From assembly GCA_027080775.1 (NCBI GenBank), contig JALWPV010000002.1, positions 1 through 32,411 on the forward strand: a DNA stretch of 32,411 nt, written 5' to 3'. The stretch is from Acidilobaceae archaeon. Its GTDB lineage: Archaea; Thermoproteota; Thermoprotei_A; Sulfolobales; Acidilobaceae. Of the stretch, positions 16,242 to 23,361 are shown piece by piece. Position numbers and translations under genes: made by a program. Below the pieces are notes generated by a model. That model made no database searches. It was given only the letters and a program-made list of their open reading frames with translations, and was not told the DNA's origin. How positions within the stretch are numbered: the stretch's first letter is position 1; each line of letters begins with the position of its first letter.

Positions 16242-16736
16242 CTAGTCCTTCCTCTGGGCTAGCCTCTGGTCTAGCAGGAGGAGGGCCTGGGGGGACTCGC
16301 CCGCTAGCTGGAGGGCCTGGAGTATCTCGGCGAAGCTCTTCTCCTCCTCCACCTGCTCCTCTATGAACCAGTGTAGGAATACCTCGGTGGGCTTGTCGCC
16401 GAGCTTACGTGCGAGGTCCACTAGGCTGCTTATGGCCTCGGTGACGGCTCTCTCGTGCTCGAGCCCGGCCCTTATGGCGTCGGTGATGGAGTCCCACTCC
16501 GTGGGGGGCTTCTCGATGGCCCTCAGGATCACCCTGCCGCCCCTATCGTTTATGTAGTCGTAGAACTTCATGGCGTGCTCGACCTCCTCCTCGGCCTGGA
16601 CCCTCATCCAGTGGGCGAAGCCCTTGAGGCCCTTGGAGTCGAAGTAGGCCGCCATGGCCAGGTAGAGGTAGGCCGAGTACAGCTCGGCGTTGAGCTGGGA
16701 GTTTAGGGCGTCGAGCATCTCCCTCTTCAGCTCCAC
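16242..16736 (-). CDS. Ferritin
   Basis: This 164-residue iron-storage protein of the ferritin family forms a hollow multimeric shell and oxidises Fe(II). The four-helix bundle is recognisable: NAELYSAYLYLAMAAYF carries the first ferroxidase Glu (E18), AEEEVEHAMKFYDYI has the E-x2-H pair (E51, H54), and later helices carry EHERAVTEAI and EEQVEEEKSFAEIL. The length matches archaeal ferritins. The frame stays open far upstream, but that part is antisense to fen. GTG 16736 has GGTG 7 nt upstream; GTG 16742 would add two residues. Its TATA box leaves a leader of only 6-12 nt. It may protect against iron and oxygen stress together with the Suf system, though the genes are not linked. Confidence 0.95.
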   Translation of the reverse strand: MELKREMLDALNSQLNAELYSAYLYLAMAAYFDSKGLKGFAHWMRVQAEEEVEHAMKFYDYINDRGGRVILRAIEKPPTEWDSITDAIRAGLEHERAVTEAISSLVDLARKLGDKPTEVFLHWFIEEQVEEEKSFAEILQALQLAGESPQALLLLDQRLAQRKD

Positions 16737-16769
16737 GGCCACGCACCGGGGCACGCGGCCCGTGGGCGG

Positions 16770-16777
16770 GTTATAGC
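16770..16777 (-). promoter_or_regulatory. TATA box of the ferritin gene
   Basis: GCTATAAC in a GC-rich setting lies 34-41 nt before the ferritin GTG and predicts a very short leader. Confidence 0.5.
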
Positions 16778-16874
16778 CTGGGGTACCTACGCCCCCGGCC
16801 CCATAACCCCGGGGGGTGGGGGCGGAGAGTCTTTGACTGGCCGCGGCCCCGCTTAGTGGTGGGTGGTGCTGGGG

Positions 16875-17927
16875 TTGGGTGTTAACCTGAGGGAGCTGAT
16901 CCCGGAGGGCGCCCGTAGGACCATAGACTTGAGGGCGCTGAGCGGGCGCGTGGTGGCCCTGGATGCGTATAACATGCTCTACCAGTTCCTCGCCGCCATA
17001 AGGCAGCCCGATGGGACCCCCCTGATGGATAGGCAGGGTAGGGTGACGAGCCATCTGAGCGGCCTCTTCTATAGGACGATTAACCTGGCGGAGGAGGGCG
17101 TGAAGCCCGTCTACGTCTTCGATGGGAAGCCCCCGGAGATGAAGAAGGCGGAGCTGGAGGAGAGGATCAAGAGGAGGGAGGAGGCCGCCAGGCGCTACAG
17201 GCAGGCGCTCGAGGCCGGCAGGATAGAGGAGGCCCGGAAGTACGCCCAGGCCACTGGAAGGCTGACGAGCGACATGGTTGGGGAGGCCAAGAGGCTCCTG
17301 GAGGCCATGGGGATACCGTACGTGCAGGCCCCCGCCGAGGGCGAGGCCCAAGCGGCGTGCATGGCGGCCTGGGGCGACGCCTGGGCGGCTGGCAGCCAGG
17401 ACTATGATAGCCTCCTCTTCGGGGCCCCGAGGCTCGTGAGGAACCTGGCTATAACGGGTAGGAGGAAGCTCCCCGGCAGGGACGAGTACGTTGAGGTCAA
17501 GCCAGAGCTCATAGAGCTGGAGGCGCTCCTGGAGGCCCTGGGGATAACGAGGGACCACCTGATAGTCATAGGGATCCTCCTGGGCACCGACTACAACCCC
17601 GGGGGCGTAAGGGGCTACGGGCCCAAGACAGCCCTCAGGCTGGTCCGGGGGGTGCGGGACCCCGTCGAGCTTCTCAGGAAGCTCCCCGCCGGCGAGGCCG
17701 GAGGCGCCGACCCGGTGAGGATATTCGAGTACTTCAAGAACCCGCCCTGCACCAGGGACTACAAGGTCGAGTTCAGGCCCCCCAACGAGGCCATGATCAG
17801 GAGGATACTAGTGGAGGAGCACGACTTCAACCCTAATAGGGTGGAGAAGGCGGTGGAGAGGCTCAAGAAGGCCTACAGGGAGCACCTCCGCGCCAGGCAG
17901 GCGAGGCTGGACCAGTGGTTCTCCTAG
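16875..17927 (+). CDS. fen: Flap endonuclease 1
   Basis: This structure-specific nuclease removes 5' flaps during Okazaki fragment maturation and repair. The N and I domains are complete: VVALDAYNMLYQFL, VYVFDGKPPEMKK, the acidic pair in YVQAPAEGEAQAA, GSQDYDSLLFG, and GTDYNPGG with the H2TH DNA-binding region after it. The C-terminus QARLDQWFS is a PCNA-interacting PIP box. At ~350 residues it has the usual archaeal length. The frame opens at GTG 16863, but TTG 16875 gives the universal FEN-1 N-terminus Met-Gly-Val-Asn-Leu-Arg and has GGTGGTG 6 nt upstream, so I use it. Its TAG interlocks in CTAG with the convergent thioesterase gene. Confidence 0.97.
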   Translation: MGVNLRELIPEGARRTIDLRALSGRVVALDAYNMLYQFLAAIRQPDGTPLMDRQGRVTSHLSGLFYRTINLAEEGVKPVYVFDGKPPEMKKAELEERIKRREEAARRYRQALEAGRIEEARKYAQATGRLTSDMVGEAKRLLEAMGIPYVQAPAEGEAQAACMAAWGDAWAAGSQDYDSLLFGAPRLVRNLAITGRRKLPGRDEYVEVKPELIELEALLEALGITRDHLIVIGILLGTDYNPGGVRGYGPKTALRLVRGVRDPVELLRKLPAGEAGGADPVRIFEYFKNPPCTRDYKVEFRPPNEAMIRRILVEEHDFNPNRVEKAVERLKKAYREHLRARQARLDQWFS

Positions 17928-18349
17928 CCGAAGCGGCCCGACTCCACCACGGCCCTCTCGTGGATCACCTCGCCTATGAGGGCCCCGCCCTCGCCCGTGA
18001 CGCGGGCGTAGAGCAGGATCCTCGGGCCCCTAACCGAGAGGAGGTAGCCCTCCACCCTAACCCTAGAGCCCACGGGTGCCGGCCTATGGTGGCGCACGTC
18101 AGCCCTCACACCCACCGTCACGAACCCCGGGTCCCCGAGCCTCTCGTCCACACACTCCTGGAGGGTTCTCTCCACTAGGAGCAGCATGCAGGGCGTCGAG
18201 AGGACCTTGACCCCCCTCCTGGCCAGGTGGCTGGCGGCGTACTCCTCGGGCACGACGGTCTCCCGGGTGCAGAAGGGCCCCGAGACCGCTAGGCCCGCGA
18301 GCCTCCGAGCGGCCTCCGCTGGCGACGAGGGCCCCGCCATCGCAGGCAT
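17924..18349 (-). CDS. Hotdog-fold thioesterase (FlK-like)
   Basis: This 141-residue single-domain hotdog protein is similar to the fluoroacetyl-CoA thioesterase-like group, which hydrolyses small acyl-CoA thioesters in the cytosol. The likely triad is visible: T52 and E60, eight residues apart (LSTPCMLLLVERTL), and a histidine in VRHHRPAPVGSRV (H87/H88). The pattern VGSRVRVEGYL ... LLYARVTGEGGALIGE completes the family layout. The true acyl-CoA substrate is unknown. The ATG 18349 start has only a ~6-nt predicted leader from the TATATAT element shared with the divergent CBS gene. It ends in the CTAG shared with fen. Confidence 0.85.
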   Translation of the reverse strand: MPAMAGPSSPAEAARRLAGLAVSGPFCTRETVVPEEYAASHLARRGVKVLSTPCMLLLVERTLQECVDERLGDPGFVTVGVRADVRHHRPAPVGSRVRVEGYLLSVRGPRILLYARVTGEGGALIGEVIHERAVVESGRFG

Positions 18350-18377
18350 CCCGGGAGCCCGGGCCCGCGCGCCCGCC

Positions 18378-18384
18378 TATATAT
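18378..18384. promoter_or_regulatory. TATATAT element shared by thioesterase and CBS genes
   Basis: TATATAT is the best TATA box in the window. It lies 36-42 nt before the CBS TTG (18420) and about 29-35 nt before the thioesterase ATG (18349). The 70-nt gap has no other promoter-like element. Confidence 0.6.
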
Positions 18385-18419
18385 GAGGTGACGCCCCAGG
18401 GGCGGCGCGGGGTTCGGGG

Positions 18420-18836
18420 TTGTCGAGTGATGTAAGGGTCGAGGACGTCATGAGCTCGCCCCCCATAACGATTAGTCCCAGGGCCACCGTCTACCAGGCC
18501 GCCAGGCTCATGGCTGATAGTGACATCGGGAGCCTTATCGTAGTGGATGAGAACGGGAGCCTCCTCGGGATAGTAACGGAGAGGGATATAGTGAGGAAGG
18601 TCGTAGCCCGCGCCCTCGACCCTAGGGAGGTCCTGATAGAGGAGATTATGACGAGGAACCCCTACTACGTCACCACCGATGACAGCATAGTGAGGGCGGC
18701 GGAGGTCATGGGTGAGCACGGGATAGGCCACCTCCCAGTGCTGGACCCCGAGAGCCTCAAGGTAGTTGGTATGATATCCAAGAGGGACATAGTGAGGATA
18801 GCCCCCGACCTGCTGATCACGGCCTACGGCCGCTAG
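18420..18836 (+). CDS. Two-CBS-domain protein
   Basis: This 138-residue protein is built of two CBS repeats forming one Bateman module: VEDVMSSPPITISPRATVYQAARLM ... GIVTERDIVRKV, then IEEIMTRNPYYVTTDDSIVRAAEVM ... GMISKRDIVRI (motifs abbreviated). Such modules bind adenine nucleotides or SAM and regulate partner proteins; there is no attached effector domain here. The TTG 18420 start follows a strong TATA box with a ~13-nt leader. It is followed 59 nt later by a second CBS gene with its own TATA-like element. The shared theme suggests a nucleotide- or energy-sensing role, which is inference. Confidence 0.9.
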   Translation: MSSDVRVEDVMSSPPITISPRATVYQAARLMADSDIGSLIVVDENGSLLGIVTERDIVRKVVARALDPREVLIEEIMTRNPYYVTTDDSIVRAAEVMGEHGIGHLPVLDPESLKVVGMISKRDIVRIAPDLLITAYGR

Positions 18837-18852
18837 CCCGTCTCAGGCACTA

Positions 18853-18860
18853 CTTATTAG
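18853..18860 (+). promoter_or_regulatory. TATA-like element before the four-CBS gene
   Basis: CTTATTAG lies ~40 nt before TTG 18896. A start of transcription at ~18882 would permit GTG 18881 only as a leaderless start, but gives the TTG a GGGGGTG-containing leader. Confidence 0.4.
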
Positions 18861-18895
18861 ACACCCCCCGGCGTCAGGGCGTGGGGGTGCAGGGT

Positions 18896-19723
18896 TTGTC
18901 AATGGAGGAGGCAGTCCTGAAAAAGGCCTCGGAGGTCATGGACCCCAAGCCGCCCGTGGTGGACAAGGACGTGAGCCTATCCCACGCCCTCGAGGTCGCC
19001 TCCAAGGCGAAGACGGACCGGGTCATACTCACCGAGGAGGGCTCCATAAGGGGGATCCTCACCCTGAGGAACGTGATATTCAAGCTGGGCACGGTCCGCA
19101 CGAAGTCCACGGTGCCGAGCGCGCTACACGCCAGCAGCTTCGCCTCGGAGCCCGTGGCGACAGTGGCGCCCGAGGACCCCCTCCTCAAGGCCCTCAGGGC
19201 CATGGCTGAGGGCGGCTTCACCAGCACGCCCGTAGCCACGGGGGACGGCGGTGTCGTAGGCCTCATATCGAGGTGGGAGCTAGCGAGGCTCGTCGCAGAG
19301 GCGCCCGCGGCGGGGGAGGTGAGCGTTAGAGACTACATGAGGACGCCCCCCGTCACGGCGACCCTCCAGACCAGGATCCTCCACATCAGGCAGCTGATAC
19401 TCCAGCACGACCTGAGCGTCGTCCCCGTGACGGAGGAGGGCCGCTTCGTCGGCGTCGTGGGCATAGACGAGATAGCCAACGTGTTCCTCAAGTACTACGA
19501 GCTAAGCAGGGGGGAGCCCAAGAGGATAACACCCCTCAAGTTCCTAGTGGCGGCCGACGCCATAACCCTCAGGCCCCCGAGGCTAACGCCCGACGCCAGC
19601 CTCGCCGAGGCGGCAGCCAAGATGGCGGGGGAGAGGTACCGAGCCGTAGTTGTAATAGACGCCGACAAGCCCGTGGGCCTCATAACCGGTATAGAACTCG
19701 TCAAGGCCCTCCTCGGCAGGTAG
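18896..19723 (+). CDS. Four-CBS-domain protein
   Basis: This protein of about 275 residues is composed of four CBS repeats (two Bateman modules). Repeat starts are visible at ASEVMDPKPPVV, FASEPVATVAPEDPL, VRDYMRTPPVTATL and LVAADAITLRPPRLTPD, with TERD-like ends such as GLISRWELARL and GVVGIDEIANVF. It probably senses adenine nucleotides. No enzyme or DNA-binding domain is attached. The start is ambiguous among GTG 18881, TTG 18896 and ATG 18902; TTG 18896 has GGGGGTG 6 nt upstream. It is followed 7 nt later by the Mut7-C RNase gene, with which it is very likely cotranscribed. Confidence 0.9.
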   Translation: MSMEEAVLKKASEVMDPKPPVVDKDVSLSHALEVASKAKTDRVILTEEGSIRGILTLRNVIFKLGTVRTKSTVPSALHASSFASEPVATVAPEDPLLKALRAMAEGGFTSTPVATGDGGVVGLISRWELARLVAEAPAAGEVSVRDYMRTPPVTATLQTRILHIRQLILQHDLSVVPVTEEGRFVGVVGIDEIANVFLKYYELSRGEPKRITPLKFLVAADAITLRPPRLTPDASLAEAAAKMAGERYRAVVVIDADKPVGLITGIELVKALLGR

Positions 19724-19730
19724 CAGGCTA

Positions 19731-20264
19731 ATGCCCACCCGCAGGGCCGGGGCCCGGCGGAGGGGGCCCCCGAGGTTTATCGTCGACACCATGCTGGGCG
19801 ACCTGGCTAGGTGGCTCCGCATACTGGGCTATGATACCCACTACTCAAGCAGGCTCGAGGACTGGGAGATACTTAGGATAGCCGAGGAGGAGGGCAGGGT
19901 AATCGTAACCATGGACAAGGGCCTCTACTCCAGGGCCCGCCGCAGGGGCCTCAGAGCGGTGCTGATAACGACCTTCCACACCCCCGAGAGGCTGGCGGAG
20001 CTAAGCCTCCGGGTCCCAATACGCCTCGAGGCCGACCCCTCGAGGAGCAGGTGCCCCGAGTGCAACTCCCCCCTGGTGAGGGTCACGGATAAGTCCAGGC
20101 TCAGGGGGAGGGTGCCGCCAAGGGCCTTGGAGGCCTACGACGAGTTCTACGTCTGCCCCCGCTGCGGCAGGGTCTACTGGATTGGGAGCCACTGGAGGAA
20201 CATCAGGAGGGTGCTCGAGGAGGCTAGGGAGCTTAGGGAGAAAATCAGGAGGGGAGAGGCCTAG
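19731..20264 (+). CDS. Mut7-C RNase domain protein
   Basis: This 177-residue protein of the Mut7-C family is a PIN-like RNase fold fused to a zinc ribbon. The N-terminal motif FIVDTMLGDLARWLRILGYD carries the conserved Asp and is characteristic; VIVTMDKGL holds a second acidic position. The ribbon is C-x2-C (CPECNSPL) and C-x2-C (VCPRCGRVYWIGSHW). A basic, helical C-terminus follows. Biochemical roles in archaea are unsettled; RNA cleavage is the family expectation. The start is ATG 19731 just after the CBS stop, with AGGTAGCAGG upstream. Operon placement with a four-CBS sensor suggests nucleotide-controlled RNA decay, which is inference. Confidence 0.9.
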   Translation: MPTRRAGARRRGPPRFIVDTMLGDLARWLRILGYDTHYSSRLEDWEILRIAEEEGRVIVTMDKGLYSRARRRGLRAVLITTFHTPERLAELSLRVPIRLEADPSRSRCPECNSPLVRVTDKSRLRGRVPPRALEAYDEFYVCPRCGRVYWIGSHWRNIRRVLEEARELREKIRRGEA

Positions 20265-20283
20265 AAGGGAGCGGGGCCCAGGG

Positions 20284-21465
20284 CTACTTCCTAGCTAGGA
20301 GGGCCGCCGCCACTATTATGATTATTATTATGACTATTACTGTGCCCCAGATGAGCGCCTTGTTGCTCTTCTTAGTCGTGGTCGTCGTTGGGGAGCTTGT
20401 TGTGGGGCTCGTTGCCGGGGATGTCTTGGTGGGCTTTGTGGTGGTGTGAGTGGTTGTCGTGCTAGTCGTGCTGGTTGTGCTCGTTGTCGTGGCTGTTATC
20501 GGCTTACCCGTGTGCGGGTCGACCTTGGGCGGGGTCTCGAGCTTGGGTGTTGTGGTTGAGGTTACCCACCACTTGAACCACTTTATCATGTTGGTCACGA
20601 ACTTGGGGCCGTCGAGGGGCACGCCGTGGTACTTCCAGCTCCAGGTGGGCTCGTAGTCGCCGTAGGGGGACTCGCCGCTCACGACGATTAGGTCATTGCT
20701 GTGGACCTCGGCGGCTAGTAGTACGAATGTCCTGTTGACGTCAACGGTGGGGTCGTAGAGCACGAGTGGCGGTGGGTTGTTATCCGCTATATAGGCTGTC
20801 GTGTAGGTCCAGACTATCCTTATGAGGCCGGGGAAGGGGTCGGTGACGGGGTCGTGGTACTGGCCCTTAGAGTCCTGCCATATCACCACGTCGGGGCCGT
20901 GGTATAGGACGGGCTTGGTTATGCCCTGGGAGATTATGTCGGTGTGGTAGCCGGGCAGGTTGTCTGGGCTAACGTGGCCCAGGACCCTGTAGAAGGCCTT
21001 AGCGTTGTGCACGTTGTCGTAGACGGAGCCGTACTCGAGCCTGAGCTTAGCGTTTATCGCCACGAGCAGGCTGTTCACTATCTTCTGGACGTTCGAGCCG
21101 CTCCCGTAGTCGCTGTCCCCGGCGATCCAGAGGACCCTCTTACCCGTCTGGAGCCACTTGAGTATGGCCGCCACCTCGCTGGAGCTGAAGCTCGTCGTCG
21201 GCTGGCCTATGATGAGTACGTCCACGTTCTTGAGCTCGTCGTAGGTTATCGAGTTATTAATTAAGACGAACGTGGCTATGCTGCTGAGGTTGCCCACGAT
21301 GTAGTTGACGTACTTGTGGCTCTCCCCGTGTGCGAAGTCTAGGGCCACGACGATCTTGCCGTTATTACTGGCTGCACAGGCGGGGCTCGCCAGGAACCCC
21401 AGGACACCGGTGGCTGCAAGTGCTACGAGTGCAAGAGCCACTGCCTTAGCGGTTGAGGGCCTCAT
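20284..21465 (-). CDS. Membrane-anchored surface protein with GATase1-like domain
   Basis: This 393-residue exported protein has an N-terminal signal peptide (hydrophobic residues 8-30, ending SPACA). Residues about 35-300 form an alpha/beta domain (KIVVALDFAHGES, DVLIIGQPTTSFSSSEVAAILKWLQTGKRVLWIAGDSDYGSG, LIVVSGESPYGDY). This resembles class I glutamine-amidotransferase-like or DUF4350-type ligand-binding folds without a clear catalytic Cys. A Thr/Ser/Lys stalk (about 303-363) and a C-terminal transmembrane anchor (ALIWG ... ALLARK) follow. It should face outside the cell. It is divergent from the ABC binding-protein gene, and its tail closely resembles that of the phosphoesterase at 26732. 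The start is ATG 21465 with GGGTGCTAGG upstream. The function is unknown. Confidence 0.8.
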   Translation of the reverse strand: MRPSTAKAVALALVALAATGVLGFLASPACAASNNGKIVVALDFAHGESHKYVNYIVGNLSSIATFVLINNSITYDELKNVDVLIIGQPTTSFSSSEVAAILKWLQTGKRVLWIAGDSDYGSGSNVQKIVNSLLVAINAKLRLEYGSVYDNVHNAKAFYRVLGHVSPDNLPGYHTDIISQGITKPVLYHGPDVVIWQDSKGQYHDPVTDPFPGLIRIVWTYTTAYIADNNPPPLVLYDPTVDVNRTFVLLAAEVHSNDLIVVSGESPYGDYEPTWSWKYHGVPLDGPKFVTNMIKWFKWWVTSTTTPKLETPPKVDPHTGKPITATTTSTTSTTSTTTTHTTTKPTKTSPATSPTTSSPTTTTTKKSNKALIWGTVIVIIIIIIVAAALLARK

Positions 21466-21519
21466 AACCTAGCACCCGGGGCTCTATGCACCCCGTTACA
21501 CCGCCCCGGGGGGTGTGGG

Positions 21520-21525
21520 TTTTAA
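21520..21525 (-). promoter_or_regulatory. TATA-like element of the anchored surface protein gene
   Basis: TTAAAA (within CCCTTAAAACCC on the minus strand) lies ~57 nt before ATG 21465 and predicts a leader of about 33 nt. Confidence 0.4.
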
Positions 21526-21549
21526 GGGGTTCCACCCGCACGCCGAGTC

Positions 21550-21567
21550 GTTGCGTGGAAGCGCAAC
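21550..21567. repeat. Inverted repeat upstream of the ABC transporter genes
   Basis: A perfect 6-bp inverted repeat, GTTGCG-TGGAAG-CGCAAC, lies between the divergent surface-protein and binding-protein promoters, 26 nt before the latter's TATA box. It could be an activator or repressor site, or chance. Confidence 0.35.
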
Positions 21568-21592
21568 GGGGGCCCCTGGGGCTTGTGCCGCG

Positions 21593-21598
21593 TTTAAA
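21593..21598 (+). promoter_or_regulatory. TATA box of the binding-protein gene
   Basis: TTTAAA is centred ~26-27 nt before GTG 21623, so the predicted transcript would begin at or next to that codon. This suggests leaderless translation. Confidence 0.5.
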
Positions 21599-21622
21599 CC
21601 CTCCCCAACGCGGGGTGGCGCG

Positions 21623-23224
21623 GTGGCATGGTTGAACCGGGCGGGCGTAGCCGCTATAATCATCGTGGTCCTCATCGTTGCAGGCGTTGCGGCGTACTAC
21701 GCCTACTCCTCCCATGGGGGCGCGACGAGCACCCTAACCACGACCACAACGCCGACCGGCACGCCGAGCCCTACGACAACCAAGCCATCCCCTACCACGT
21801 CGCTCGCCTCCAAGGAGTTCCCCTGGCTCCCCGAGCTAGTGAAGCTCGCCAAGGAGAGGCACGCCATCTACAAGAGCGTGACTCTCATAATAATAACGAG
21901 GCACGACGCCAACATCCAGAGGCACACGAGGGAGCTATTCCTCAACAGCCCCGTGGCCAAGGCGCTCAACATAACTAACCTCAAGTTCGTCCAGCTAGGG
22001 CCGACCCTCTGGCTGACCTACCTGGAGAGGGCTAAGCAGAGGGGGATAAGCTACGACGTCGCCTGGGGCGGCGGGCCTACCATATTCAACCTGATAGACA
22101 GCTACGGCTTCCTAATGCCGCTCGACAACAAGACTCACCCCGAGTTCAACGCTATAATGTATGAGTTCAAGAAGATACCCAAGGTGTACGCTGGAGCCAA
22201 GACCTACAAGGTAGGTAAGGACGGCTACATCCACTGGATAGGGGCGGCTGTCTCAAGCTTCGGCTTCACCGTCAACAAGCAGGTCGCCAAGGAGCTTGGC
22301 CTGCCGATACCCGAGACCTGGGCTGACCTGGCGAAGCCGATATACGCCAAGTACCTCCCAGCCAAGCCCGTCCTCGGGGGCGCCGACCCGACTAAGAGCA
22401 CGAGCAACACCAGGATATACGAGATCATACTCCAAGCCTACGGCTGGGAGAAGGGCTGGGAGGTGATAACCCGCTTCGCCGCCAACGCGAAGATCTACGA
22501 TGCAAGCGACGCCGTCAGGGACGCCGTGATCAGGGGCGACATAATGGCCGGGCTCACCATAGACTTCTACGGCTACATAGCCATGAAGCAGAACCCCAAC
22601 ACAGAGTATATCATACCAAAGGGCCTCTCCATCGTCAACCCCGACCCTATAGCGATACTCTCGACCACCCACTACCCCATAAGGGCAGCGGCCTTCATGG
22701 CCTGGGTGCTCAGCGAGTACGGCGGCCAGCAGGTCTGGCTCTACAGCGATGTGAACAGGCTCCCCATAAACCCGAGGGTCTTCGACACGCCCCTCGGCAA
22801 GCAGAGGCAGGACCTCCACTCCATCTGGCTGAAGGTGCAGAGCATAACGGGCATAAACTTCAGCGACGCGAGGGCTGCCAAGTGGGAGTTCGCGATGCAG
22901 GAGTACTTCCTGGCAACCCTGGTTAACGCGCACTCCCAGCTACAGTCTACCTGGGCCGCCCTGGCTAAGGCGTACCTGAACGGGAAGATAACCAAGGACC
23001 AGTTCGAGAAGCTCGCCACCGAGCTAAGTAAGCCCCTAACATTCAAGGACCCGTTCACCGGTAAGATGGTCACGTTCACCGAGAGCTACGCGGCGCAGAT
23101 CAACAACAAGCTACGCCAGGGCGCCGTGCTCAACGCGTACCTCAACGCCTGGGAGCAGGCGGCGATACAGAGGTACCAGAAGGTCTACAACGAGCTGCAG
23201 CAGCTCCTCTCGGGCAAGGGCTAG
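21623..23224 (+). CDS. ABC transporter substrate-binding protein (Fbp/ferric-type family)
   Basis: This extracellular solute-binding lipid- or TM-anchored protein has about 533 residues. Residues 8-28 form a hydrophobic anchor (AGVAAIIIVVLIVAGVAAYY), followed by a Thr/Pro-rich linker to about residue 65 and then a type 2 periplasmic-binding fold (KSVTLIIITRHDANIQRH, DVAWGGGPTIFNLIDSYGFL, IPETWADLAKP, DFYGYIAMK). The family handles ferric ions, thiamine, polyamines or 2-aminoethylphosphonate; the ligand cannot be read from sequence. It is longer than usual (~350), with an extra helical C-terminus (residues ~430-533). The longest open frame begins at 21515, before the TATA box. GTG 21623 fits a leaderless start, and TTG 21632 is an alternative. 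The permease and ATPase follow. Confidence 0.9.
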   Translation: MAWLNRAGVAAIIIVVLIVAGVAAYYAYSSHGGATSTLTTTTTPTGTPSPTTTKPSPTTSLASKEFPWLPELVKLAKERHAIYKSVTLIIITRHDANIQRHTRELFLNSPVAKALNITNLKFVQLGPTLWLTYLERAKQRGISYDVAWGGGPTIFNLIDSYGFLMPLDNKTHPEFNAIMYEFKKIPKVYAGAKTYKVGKDGYIHWIGAAVSSFGFTVNKQVAKELGLPIPETWADLAKPIYAKYLPAKPVLGGADPTKSTSNTRIYEIILQAYGWEKGWEVITRFAANAKIYDASDAVRDAVIRGDIMAGLTIDFYGYIAMKQNPNTEYIIPKGLSIVNPDPIAILSTTHYPIRAAAFMAWVLSEYGGQQVWLYSDVNRLPINPRVFDTPLGKQRQDLHSIWLKVQSITGINFSDARAAKWEFAMQEYFLATLVNAHSQLQSTWAALAKAYLNGKITKDQFEKLATELSKPLTFKDPFTGKMVTFTESYAAQINNKLRQGAVLNAYLNAWEQAAIQRYQKVYNELQQLLSGKG

Positions 23225-23245
23225 CCCCGCCCAGTAAGGTTCCCC

Positions 23246-23276
23246 TCTTTCCCACACCTGTTTTACCCTTATTTTC
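23246..23276 (+). terminator. T-rich terminator-like stretch after the binding-protein gene
   Basis: Three pyrimidine-rich runs (CTCTTT, GTTTTACCC, TTATTTTCC) follow the stop at 23224 in an otherwise GC-rich window. T-runs of this kind act as archaeal terminators, so partial termination before the permease gene is plausible. Confidence 0.4.
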
Positions 23277-23298
23277 CGTGTGCGTGCCTCCCTTCCAG

Positions 23299-23307
23299 TT
23301 TATTTTA
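23299..23307 (+). promoter_or_regulatory. TATA-like element before the permease gene
   Basis: GTTTATTTTA-type sequence lies ~59 nt before the permease GTG and would give a ~30-nt leader. This suggests the permease and ATPase can be transcribed separately from the binding protein. Confidence 0.4.
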
Positions 23308-23361
23308 CTCCCCCACGCCAGCGGCCTCCCGGAGCGCTTCCAAGCCGCGGGGTAGAGGCTG

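Noticed and set aside
16737-17558. Apparent 270-residue N-terminal extension of ferritin
   Set aside because: It lies antisense to fen, is Pro/His/Gln-rich and has no family similarity. Ferritin is complete from the internal GTG with its own TATA box and ribosome site.
20390-20520. Short tandem repeat-like DNA (GTCGTGCTAGTCGTG... pattern), considered as a CRISPR or satellite
   Set aside because: It encodes the Thr/Ser stalk of the surface protein. The repeats are codon-scale, and there are no spacers of constant length.
21515-21622. Longer N-terminus for the ABC binding protein starting at 21515
   Set aside because: It precedes the TTTAAA box and adds a segment with no signal-peptide or family character. 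The membrane anchor starts right after GTG 21623.
22253-22933. 226-codon minus-strand frame within the binding-protein gene
   Set aside because: It is a shadow of third-position GC bias; the + strand frame matches a known family.
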